Shown here piece by piece: positions 47,869 to 58,300 of a stretch of DNA of 64,000 bases. Numbering within the stretch: position 1 is the stretch's first letter; the number at the start of each line of letters is the position of its first letter. The DNA is from Eudorina sp. 2006-703-Eu-15 (taxonomy: Eukaryota > Chlorophyta > Chlorophyceae > Chlamydomonadales > Volvocaceae), in the NCBI GenBank assembly GCA_003117195.1, contig BDSI01000154.1, positions 197,501 to 261,500 on the forward strand, read 5' to 3'. The notes under the pieces were generated by a model. The model was not told where the DNA came from and searched no databases. It was given only the letters and a program-made list of their open reading frames with translations. Made by a program: the position numbers and the translations under genes.

Positions 47869-48765
47869 GTCGTATACAGCCTCCTCAACACACACTGCAA
47901 AAACGAAAGCGTGGAACCACCCCGATCCTGCGGGCCAGTCATAGCCAGGGATAAAGGCCGCTCGGAGGAGGTAGCCACCAGGGCGCCCTATTAGCGGACC
48001 ACCACCACGGCCAAGACCGGCCCCCGTCTCCGGCGGTGGCCCGTAATCTTGGAAGGCGACGGGGCCTCGAGAGCCACCATCAGGGGTTTGACCGGAACGC
48101 CGCACAGGCCAAGAACCTTCCCGCACTGACACGGGCCCAGTCGTCGCGTTATCGTCCCGTCTCCCCGTGGCCCCCACAGAGGCCACTTGAAGTCGGCTAG
48201 GTATCCTGGTCTGGCGGCATAGGGCCACGGCACACCCGACGGTTCCCTTGTACTGTGCTATGAAATATGCGGCGGATGGGGATTGCCGGTATCTCCGGCT
48301 AGTGATGCATCCTCAAATCGAAGGGCTGTAGCTGCTGCAGGTGAGCTGTACCTTGCTGACGAGGCGTCCACGCACCCGTCGACGCGGCTGGTGGTGCCAC
48401 GAGATTGCCGCGCCGTCACGTGCACACGACAAGGTGGTCTGGCTGTTGAAACTTGGTCATCAGGCACACAGGCAGATGCGCAAGGTTCCGCCGCAGCGTA
48501 CGTTCGGCTTTGGGAGCTGACGTTATGTTATCAGTGCGCTGCGCGCATCTCCCATGTGCGTCCAAAGGGGTTTGATCTAAGTTGCGTGCTGGGCCCGCGA
48601 ACTGGCGGCGCACCCTCTCAAGTGGGTGCGCCGCTGACCTGCTGCTGTAAGGATTCTGGCTCGTTCCTACAAAATAACCTCTGTAAGCATGTACAGCTCG
48701 CGCCTCCGCGAAGTTGCGTGCGCTTTCCATTTATTGAATGGGGCCGTGCTCGCCCCTGCCCATCT

Positions 48766-49018
48766 TTGTAACCGTTACAAGGTGGACCCGGGCGTGCCCC
48801 GACCGGGGTTCCCAATGGGCCCGCCTTGCATGACGACGCGCCTTGCTTGCTTCGCTTCGCGCCAAACGGCCTTCAGCAAGGAACACGGTGCAATGCGCTG
48901 CGCCCCTTTCTGTCCTGCGGAGCCCCTCCTTCCTGTGGGACGTATGCTCGCACGGGCCGTTCGACATGGATCGCAGGGTCACCTGGTCGGGATACGGGTC
49001 CACCTTGTAACGGTTACA
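48766..49018. repeat. Inverted pair of TGTAACGGTTACA-tailed repeats
   Basis: The left end reads TGTAACCGTTACAAGGTGG then ACCCGGGC. The right end reads GGGATACGGGTCCACC then TTGTAACGGTTACAA. The two copies face outward, about 250 bp apart, and the terminal 13 bp TGTAACCGTTACA is itself palindromic. Either one element with terminal inverted repeats or two opposite insertions would give this picture. Confidence 0.65.
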
Positions 49019-49181
49019 AAACAGATGGCAGCGCAAGTAGATGACAACACTAGATGGCCGCATCAGTCCAGGCGCAATGAGCAGAAGGTGTAGCTAGATT
49101 AATGGAAGGGAAACAATCAAGTACACTACTGCGGGGCGACGGCGGTATTGCCCATCCATGGCGGGATAGACACAGGAGCCC

Positions 49182-49222
49182 TGGATCCCTTTGGGGTCTG
49201 CTGTAGAGTTCATTCCTTCACT
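49182..49222 (+). mobile_element. 41-bp hairpin-tail insertion, (CATT)-tailed type
   Basis: Contains GGATCCCTTTGGGGTCTG, CTGTAGAG and the tail TTCATTCCTTCACT. Perfect 9-bp direct repeats CAGGAGCCC flank it at 49173-49181 and 49223-49231. The core matches the retroelement 3' end at 42340-42425. Confidence 0.8.
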
Positions 49223-50142
49223 CAGGAGCCCCCGCACTGACCAGGACTGACCCCATCTCACCAAACCTACAACGCAGCTACAACGTCGGCAGTCCGCCGG
49301 CTCTTAACCGTCTCGCTGGTAGGACCTAGAACCTCGGGCCAACCAGTCGGCTTGTAAGGGCTTTTACCGCCCGTACACATGGCAAGGAAAGATAGTGCTG
49401 ATGTCGCGGTCCAGTGTCGAGGCAAGCCTGATCCAGCAACGAGCTGAGATACCTGCTAAGATACCCAGCTTCACGCAGCTTCCGTGGCCTTCCCGGCACT
49501 GTCCCGCAAGCCCCTGGCAAGCCCGCTCTCTCCGATGCACGAGACTTTGCCATGGGAGCTGTCCAGCACAGCTACGTTATCTTTGTCTCCATGAATAGGT
49601 TGAGATTATCTGTGCGCGAACCTCTCACCTGGGGAACGTCGGTGGTGGGGGCGCGATCCAGTACCAGACACGGTTGCTTGCGCGGAAGGCGGGCGTCTCG
49701 ATCAGTCACACGGTTCCCCGCAAATGGACTACAGCTATAAAAATGTAAGAAAATTTGTAAGAAATATTCCACGGTACGTCGGCTGCCTAGGTTGCACATA
49801 GTAATCTTGACCTCTCGGCTGCCCGTTGAGTCAACGCCCTGACAGCCGACCCGTTAAGTAGGCCTGCACAGCAAGCCCACAAGGCAAACACAAAACCAAC
49901 CAAACTACATTTAAAACAATTACTCTAACCAGTTCATGCAAGGCAGTCCGGATTTGTTGCTTGGGCTGTCTTACTGAAAGTGAGAACCTACCGCGAAGTA
50001 CCGCTTCGAAGTACGACGGCAAGGGACGGCAGCGCCTCATAATGGCGACGTCATTCGTTCAGCCTATTTATCTCTTCAAACATTTTATTTAAATTCGAGC
50101 AAATACAAAATAGTTTGGAATCTTGCATGGTGACAAGAATCT

Positions 50143-52628
50143 ATGAAGGATACCGGGTGTCTCAGAAGGTTTACTCACGCAGCGTCAAAGTACGTAATGC
50201 CGACGCCCGCGTCATTCTTCAAAGCAGCAGCAGCTGCAGCAGCTGCCTTACTACTGCTCGTCTCTAATGCGCCTCGAGCTGCGCGCGCATTCTCGTTCGG
50301 CGGCGCCAACAGTTACTACCTGTACGCGTACGCCAACAACGACCAGATCCAGGTGCTCGATGCCATGCAGGCTGCCGGCCTGCGCACCCTCCGGGTCTTC
50401 ATCGCCCAGCAGTGGGCGGGCCAGAAGGGCTCCAACAGCATCGGTGTGCCCGACGTCGAGCACCCCGTGGGCGTCTACGACGACACCATCCTGAACCTCA
50501 TCGACACCCTCATGTTCCGCGCCTCACAGCGCGGCATCAAGCTCATCATCGCGCTCCACGACCGCTACTCCCTCGGCTGCTGGTCCACCGACTCCTACGT
50601 GTCCAAGTACAACATTCCAACCACCAACCGCTGCGGCAGCGGCGACATCGGCGAGAACGACCTTAGCAATTTCTACAACAACGCCAACGCCGCCGCCGAT
50701 ATGGACCGTCGCTTCGCGCACATCGTCAACCACCGCAACCCGAACTTCGGCAACCGGCCCTGGAGCAACATCCCCGAAGCCGTCCTCGGCTTCGACATCC
50801 AGAACGAGGGCCAGGCGCACCAGCGCAACGGCAACATCCCCAACCGCAACTGGGTCTGCAACCGCGCCAAGGCCCTGAAGCCGCTGCTGTCGCCCGGGGT
50901 GCTGATCCACACGGGCGGCGGCGCCGACATCTGGGACAGTGTCCTGTCGGAGCACTTCGCCTGCCCCGCCATCGACGTGGTTTCGGTGCACAGCTACGAC
51001 GCGGGCAGCTGGGCCTCCAAGCTGTCGGGGGTGATCCAGCAGGCCAGGCAGAGCGGCAAGCGCATCATCGTGGAGGAGTTCGGGGCCACGGGCTGGAACA
51101 AGGCCGACTCACTGAGGCAGCAGATCCAGGTGTTCCAGAACAATGGCGTTCCGTGGATGGTGTGGCAGGTGGGTGCTGGCTGCTGGGGTGATTGTATACA
51201 TGGCTGGGTGGGGTTGTCGGGTGGTGGGTGGGGGGAGGTTGCTTGTTCTGAGGGCGGTGGATGGAATGATGGACGGAATGATGGACGGAATGATGGACGG
51301 AATGATGGACGGAATGATGGACGGAATGATGGACGGAAGAAGGGGTGGAATGATGGATGAATTGATGGATGGAATGATGGATGGTTGGGAAAAACATGCT
51401 TGGATTCTGCGTTTCGAAGTAGTTCTTCAGCCTTGGAGGGGAAGGTGGCCGGGGGAGGAAAGGAGCCCGCCCGCCCCCTGCACACTGCGCGGACAATGCC
51501 CAAACCCCCCCTCAATCCCGCTTACACAGAGCACGCACCTCTGCAACCAACCCTTATGAATGTGATCAGCTGTAATGGGGCCCTGCTGCGTATCTACGAC
51601 ACCTAACCCTAAGCCCTAACCCGACACCTAACCACCCGGCCCATCCAGGTCAACAAACCCAACAAACAGGACGACTTCGAGATCTTCACGGACGACTCAA
51701 GCTCCTGGAACGTGCTCACCAACAACGCCAAGGCAGCGGCCAACCTCGGCGGCGCCTTCTCCTGGCCAGAGCTTAACGGCGGTGGCGGTGGCGGCGGCTC
51801 CAAGCCGCCGCCGCCGCCGGGCAAGAACGGCGGCAAGTCGCCGCCGCCGCCCAAGAAGGGAACCAAGTCGCCGCCGCCCCCGCCTAATGACAATAACAAC
51901 GGCGGCAACGGCGGCAAGTGCGACAAGTGTAACAAGTCGCTCTGCGCAGGCGGCTGCAAGTGCGACAACAACTGCGACTGCCGGCCAGGGCTAGGAGGTA
52001 CGTACGGCGTTGCGATGCGGCGCGGCCATCCAGGCGGCGGCACGAAGCCGCGAGCAAGGGTGTTCAGCGAGCAAGGGTGTGTACGCAGTGTGTGTGCTTG
52101 CTGCACCACCGCTCCACCGATGCTCTGCAATGCGTACTACGAGGGTTTTTTTATTACGGCATCGCGCCAGCTAGTTCACCGTGTTATTATTATTATTGTT
52201 AAGGATGTTACAGCGGACCCCGCGGGTCATCGGTGACAGCCGAAACTGTGTTATGTTGGGTAGGGTAGCTGGATAGCTGCCAGATGTATGGAGGCGACGA
52301 GACCAAGTACCGTTTAACAACTCGATCGCGCATCGGTCATCAAGTAGCGAAATGTTCGTTCCAACCGTTCCGTACGTACATCCGTCGTCAGCCAATGCAC
52401 GGTCCCCTCACCCCTTTCTTTGCCCGAAGCCAGCCCTTCCTGCTGCCGCGCCCTGCTGCCCCGCCCTGCTGCCCCGCCCTGCTGCCCCGCCGCTGCCCAA
52501 CCGCTGCCTGCACGTTCGTGCTTGCGACAGGTGCCGCCTGCGACAAGTGCAACATGGCCCAGGACCAGGGCGGGTGCAAGTGCGACAACAACTGCGACTG
52601 CAAACCGGGGTCCTGTTGGTTCTGGTAG
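50143..52628 (+). CDS. Secreted GH5-type glycoside hydrolase with Cys-rich tail
   Basis: Three exons: 50143-51168, 51649-51997 and 52531-52628 (1473 nt, 490 aa, or 472 aa from the second ATG at 50197). I prefer the second ATG because it starts a good signal peptide (MPTPASFFK, then an Ala/Leu run to APRAARA). The catalytic domain fits a GH5 (beta/alpha)8 barrel: LRTLRVFIAQQW, GIKLIIALHDRYSLG, GFDIQNEGQAH with the acid/base Glu, HSYD, and IIVEEFGATGW with the nucleophile Glu, then PWMVWQ. After the barrel come poly-Gly, a KPPPPPG/KSPPPP linker (likely hydroxyproline-rich) and two copies of CDKCN-x(n)-GGCKCDNNCDC-xPG, ending CWFW. Substrate is probably a beta-mannan or glucan of the wall or medium. 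Introns carry a 12-bp repeat array and a hairpin mini-insertion. Confidence 0.85.
51264..51350 (+). repeat. 12-bp tandem repeat in GH5 intron 1
   Basis: About seven copies of GATGGACGGAAT, degenerating rightward into GATGGATGAATT. It lies soon after the exon 1 donor, and the open frame through it (NDGR repeats) is intronic. Confidence 0.85.
52188..52247 (-). mobile_element. 60-bp hairpin-tail insertion in GH5 intron 2
   Basis: On the minus strand it reads TTCGGCTGTCACCGATGACC, CGCGGGGTCCGCTGTAAC, ATCCTTAAC and an (AATA)n tail. Perfect 7-bp direct repeats GTGTTAT flank it (52181-52187 and 52248-52254). It has the consensus core and is the cleanest (TAA)-tailed copy in the window. Confidence 0.8.
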
Positions 52629-55369
52629 GTGCGGCGTGCAGGCCGGGTCGAGGACGGCCGCCCGGCGAGGCGCGCTGTGTTGTACGTACGACCGACCGTC
52701 GTCAGCATGCATGACGGCACGCGCAACATCTATCTGTCCATGATGAGCGAGCCTATCACAGGCGTGAACGTGCATCCCCCTACAGAGTAAAGTTCAAGTA
52801 AGGCGGCGGGCACCTGAAGTAGGCGGTGCACGTCGAGGCGGTCAATTATTCTGGGGTGATGGACTGGACCATTGTTTGTGGAGGTTGTGATGTAGCATGT
52901 AAGGGCTGGGCTGGGCTGGGCTTAGCCAGACACTGCTCCAGCCTCCAATCCCCAGGCTGCGTGCTCTGTGCGCGTTAAGGGTAGTTTGAGGCTTAGCTAG
53001 CCAAACACTGCGCAGTCTCCAGGCTGTGCAGTTGATGCACGTTGACGGTAGTTTGACCACACAACCTCCGTACGTTCGTGAACAACATATGGATTGCGGG
53101 TATGTATGTATATGCATGGACCGAGGATGCGCTTCCCGCTTCGGGTACGTAGCTCGGTAGCTGTCGGGGCGCTGAAGCGCACGATTCATTCGGGGGGTCG
53201 CGTATGGCGGTTCGAAGGCACAGGGCGGTTCGAAGGCGCAGGGCGCCACGGCTGAAGTACATGTGTATAACACATACATAGTATACATGTGACCACCCCA
53301 CAGCGCCGTAGGGGGGTCAATTAGATCCGTTTGCTGGGGATGAGACAGTCGCTGACCTGCTGGCGTGTCGACTCCATCCTCGCGCGTCGAGAATGAGGGG
53401 CTGATCGCCGGGATGGTCGCCCAGGATGTCTGACCGGCTTTGGATGGGTGTCCCCGGACCGGCACCTAATAAACATAATAATGATAATAAGGGCGATTCT
53501 TGCGCCCCCGTGGCCTGCTGTGACTGCGGGCCACTGCTTGGTCGTTGCCGTTGGTGGTACGGGTGCACGCCTGTACCTACCGGGTTCAGTGACGGAGGCG
53601 CCCGCCTGCCCGGGTAGCTTTCCCCCCTTCCACCTTCCCCTCGAGTGGCTACCTCGGCCCACCTCCCCCACGGGTGGCATCGGTCCGTGCCCACGAACGG
53701 CGTGGCGGGGTTCCGCAGCAGCGCGGGCCCACGGCGGGTCTCCGTTCGGCGCGGCTGTATGTATGTCGCACGCTGCCCGATTGTTGCATTCGCAGTGCGG
53801 CGGTTAGCGAGCGAGGTCGCTGCGGCTTGTCACCCGCAACCCGAGGGGCCCACCGCTGTAACGTGATTCCTTCAGCGCCGTGACCCATGCTGCCGGCTGC
53901 ATTGCGTCATCTCGCCCATTTATCGCAGCGCGTCTCGGTGTATGGCCACGGGCCATGTGGTGCCGTACCCATGTACGCTTGTACGGACGTGCGTACTTGC
54001 GGGAGTAGGTGTCACCAGCACCGACCACAGTACGCCACAGTACACCCGTCCTGATGGGACGATACCGCGCGCATTGCCTGGTGGGTACTATATATTGGCC
54101 TCAACTCGACAGCTGTGATGCCGAACAGCCGTCCGCACCTTTCCAGCCGCTGTCTGCCACTCTTGCAGCTCGCTTGTCGCGTTGCCAGCCTACCAGCCTC
54201 ATGGGCCATCTCAATGCGTTGCAACGCGGGTGGATGCGGGTTGTCAAACGGTGGGAGCCCCATATCTGAAGACCTGCACCAACCAAGCAGGTAGGACCGC
54301 ACCGATATGCACACGTACGAGTCCCGGTCGTGACTCGGGCCCACTTTGTACCGGATACTACTTCCCCTACTACTACTGACGTTGACCCTCGGAGCTCGGA
54401 CCCCTAGAGTTGCGCCCTCGCTGTTAACGCGTCGAGTAAGGGCTGGCACGGGCTCGCAGCCTCACGCGAGCTGCACGGCGGGTCGGTGCGTCAGACGGAC
54501 GGACGGACGGGTTCGGCCCCCCTGCACCTGACGGGTTTGCATCCCCATCGCCCGCCCGTCCACCAAAGCGCCCCGTCTGCCTTCCCGTACCTTCCTGCGC
54601 CACGGCAGGGCCCGGCCTGCGTCATTGATGAATCAGACAGATACTGCGCCGCCGCATCCGGATCCGTCGATTCGTGCGTGTGGTCGAAACCATGGTCGAA
54701 AACGTTGGTTCGAGGCCCGACGGCCATCATACCGTATTGACAGATCGAGAGGCGCTGGCTGCTTGCTGGGCGGCTTCCCGGCCATGCGCCACCACTCTTT
54801 GGCAGCGAGCGCCCTCACGCGCACAGTCGGCGAAGTCAAGGTTATGCTTGGACTTGGGAGGCCTCCAAGACGCGCCCCCGCCCCCGCCGCGCGGACTCCC
54901 CTCCACCGCGGTCCCCCCCCGGGCCTCTCGCGGGAGGAGAGGCCTCCGAAGCAGCGCGAAAAGCCTTCGGCGACACCAAAACCGATGCGATGCGCTCTCT
55001 GGAGCCCCTGTCCGGCGCGCCATGCATGTCGGCCGCGGTTCCGCCTTTGCAGTGTGCGGTCGATCAACAAAGGAGACCGCACCTGCGTGTGTCACCGATG
55101 ACCCGCGGGTCCACCACTGTCACATGATTCATTAAACCCTACCTAGCTGCACGAACGGGACATGTCGTAGCTATCTTCTGTACCGCTCCTCCGTCGTGTC
55201 GTACTGACACGCATACGTCTTGACACCCCCTGCGGGGCCCCTGGATGCCCCGGCCCCATCCTCCAGCAGCATTTCGACGTGTTGCGTCGCGCATGACCTC
55301 CGGCGCCGCTAACACATAACCTCCGACACAACTAATTAAGAGCTAACCGGGAGAGCCCCGGGACCATGT
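52629..55369. other. Intergenic region after the GH5 gene
   Basis: No recognisable gene. The GH5 3' untranslated region should start here. Two GGCGGTTCGAAGGC repeats lie near 53210-53240, and degenerate hairpin-repeat copies near 53828-53868, 54325-54380 and 55090-55135. Confidence 0.5.
55090..55135 (+). repeat. Degenerate hairpin repeat
   Basis: Contains GTCACCGATGACCCGCGGG, TCCACCACTGTCACATG and an ATTCATTAA tail. No target-site duplication is visible. Weaker relatives lie near 53828-53868 and 54325-54380 (the latter with a TACTACTAC tail). Confidence 0.55.
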
Positions 55370-58300
55370 CTAGAGCTTCAGGGCGGTCATGAAGACGTGG
55401 TGCAGCCCCGCAGCCCGACACAGCGCCCCCAGCTGCGACATGCCGCCCTCCTCGTCCAGCTCACAAAAGGGCAGAGGGGATCGCAGCCGCCGGACAGAGT
55501 CCACGAGCGCCGAGGTCGGCAGGCGGGCAGCCGCCGCCGCCGCTGCCGTGGCCGCCGCGGCCGGGACCCCTGTGGCGGCCTGGTGGTGGTGCTGGTGCTG
55601 CGGCTGCTGTGGTTGTGGCGATTGGTGGTGCGCGCGGGCGCTGCCGTGGGTGCCTTGGTTTCCACTGGGTCGACTGCTGCTGCTGCTGCTGCTGTCGGTG
55701 CTGCCGTTGCCGTAACCGTTCCTGGTGCTGGTGGTGGTGCTGCTGCTGCCCCCGTTCAGCGGCCGGAGGTCTTGTCCCCGGACCTGCATCGCCTGCCAGC
55801 TGAGGCCGCGCATGCGGGTCAAGAACTCGCGCACATCGGCGGAATAGCCCTCCACCACCACCACCCCTGCGAGCGGAGGGGCGCGGCACCAGGCGCACAC
55901 GGCGCACATCCGGAGGATAGGCCCAAGTGTCTCATTGGGGGTGGGAATACAGGAAATTGGCAGACATTGGGGGTGGGAGCTAACCAGCACGACTCCGCAT
56001 GCAGCGCCCATCACTCAAGTCGGCCAGTCAGTCAGCTCGGGAAATGACAAGCTGCTGTCGCTCTGGGCGGCTCATGCAGTGGATATCGCAAGCAGAGTCA
56101 CGTTGTTGGATGACCAGTATACCGGACATGCCGGTCGCCGATCACCCGCGGGGGGGGGGATCCGCTGTAACACCAGTACATGATGGCGCCATGGTGGCGC
56201 AGTTTCGTTTATGCAGTGTGAGGTGAGGAAGCTTCGGCTGTCACCGATGACCCTAGCGGGGTCCGCTGTAACGTCCTTACTATCCAAAAATACCTGATAC
56301 AATGATGTGGCTCGGCTTGCAACTAGCGGCAACCGCCGCGTGGCAGATCGGATCAGGTCGGGGCGGACCGGATCGGACGACGGACCGCTTGTGAGACGGG
56401 CGCCGCCGTAGGGGTTTCGATGTACGTGTCCATCTCCGGTGAGACGTGCGTGTTGCTTGGGGGGCTCTCTGCGGTGACTCGCACCTGGGAAGCCCGGCTT
56501 GCAAGCCCCCGCCAGCCCCAGCTCCCTCGCCCACTGCACCAGCAGCTTCCTCTTCTCCAATGACTTGAGGTGATGAAGCCACACCAGCGAACACAGCAGG
56601 CCATCAGGCTCCGCAGCTCCGGAACCAGCAGCAGCAGGAACAGCAGCAGCACCGCCCGCAGCGGATGCGGCGGCGCCCGCGCCGCCGCCAGCGCCTGCCG
56701 CCGCCGTGGGCCCAGCTGTTAATGCTGTTGCCGCTGCTGCCGCAGCTGCATCCGCCGCCGCCTCTCCACCGGCCGTGGCGGCCGTGGCGGTAGCGCCAGT
56801 GCCAGCTTGGTTCTGGAGCTCCTCAACAGCGTCCTGACAGCAGCAGCAATGGTGGCGGCGGCGTTGGTGGTTGGGGTGGTGGTGGGGGTATTGACGTTGT
56901 GGCGGTGACAGTGGTTTGGATGCGCGGGCAGACAGACGGGTGATACGGGCAATGGGGGGTGCCCACCCACGCCACCGTGCATGTGGACCCCGGTGGACCC
57001 CGACTCCCCCCACCCCACCTCGTGGGGAGGCCCAACGAGTCAAGAGCTGCTGTCAAGGGCGGAGATGTGCTAGGCCCCGCGTCGCGAAGGACGTCGATGA
57101 CCCGCGGGGTCGCACTGCAACGCTTTCCCCGTAGTGCCGTATTCAAGGAAAGGGACGGAAGCAACCAGTCCAGGACCAGGCCCGGCACCCCGGTTCCAGT
57201 TCTTCCAGATCCAGGTCCGTACCTAGCATTTACGGTCGACGGTTGTGATCCCGATTTCCGAATCTCCACCGCCCCTGTCAAGGTCTCCGTCTGCGCCACG
57301 TACCAAGCCAGCCCAACCCCTCTAGCTGCCCTTCGCCTGTCCTGAATGCCCTGATGGCACCCCTGTGTTAGACCCCCGTACTTGGCTATTGCCGTACGCA
57401 ACCCCGTACTTGGCTATTGCCGTACGCAACCCCGTACTTGGCTATTGCCGTACGCAACCCCGTACTTGGCCTTCCCTTGGATCTCGCGCCGGCACCAGCC
57501 ATCCGCCCGCCCGCCCGCACCCACCCACCCACCAGCCACCCACCCACCAGCCACCCACCCACCAGCCACCCACCCACCAGCCACCCACCCACCAGCCACC
57601 CACCCACCAGCCACCCACCCACCAGCCACCCACCCACCACCCACACCCACCCGCAGCGCATCCACCGCGAGCAGCAGGCACTCGCACCCCGCCTCCGCCT
57701 CCCGCTCCGCCACCGCCGTCACCGCGGCTGTGAGCTGCTCGTGGAGCAACCTGGCGGAGGGGAGGGGGGAAAGGGGGAGTGCCGGTTGGCGGCCAAGGGT
57801 TAAATGCATGACGGCCCAGACGGCGGGGTGGCGACCGTGGGGCACACGCCAAGTAAGGGGAGTGACGGGGAGGGGGAGTAGAGAGGGGGTCAGTGGTGGG
57901 CGGGCGGGTGGGTGGGTGAGAATGAACGAGGCATGCTGCACCTTCATACAAACCCTAGACACAAACCCTACCTTAGACAGGGCCCGGAAGCCTATCCACA
58001 CTGTAACGGGGCGGTACTACTGCTGGCTGATATATTCACCAGTACGACGGTACCTAAAAACAAGTGAATAAACCATGCTAAAGGAGCAACAACACTCTGA
58101 ACACGTGAGCCGGTGCGTGTGTCGACACCTACCTGTGTCCAGCTGCCGCCCGTGTGAAGACCGCCGCCGACCCGCGATACTGGCCAGTCCTTGCCGACCA
58201 TCCACACATTCACCCATCCATCAACCGGGTGGATTAGACGGACAACTCCACGCCCGCCATCCCGCCATATCTTTTCAATTCACCCACCCACCCACCCAGC

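Larger units (their letters stand above)
47190..50142. other. Intergenic region with several small insertions
   Basis: No recognisable gene. It contains the minus-strand mini-insertion at 47822-47868, the inverted pair at 48766-49018 and the plus-strand mini-insertion at 49182-49222. Open frames at 47857-48228 (-) and 48283-48771 (+) have no family match that I know. Confidence 0.5.

Noticed and set aside
53205..53245. GGTTCGAA words resembling a tRNA T-loop
   Set aside because: No acceptor stem, D arm or anticodon arm can be drawn. The word is part of a short tandem GGCGGTTCGAAGGC repeat.
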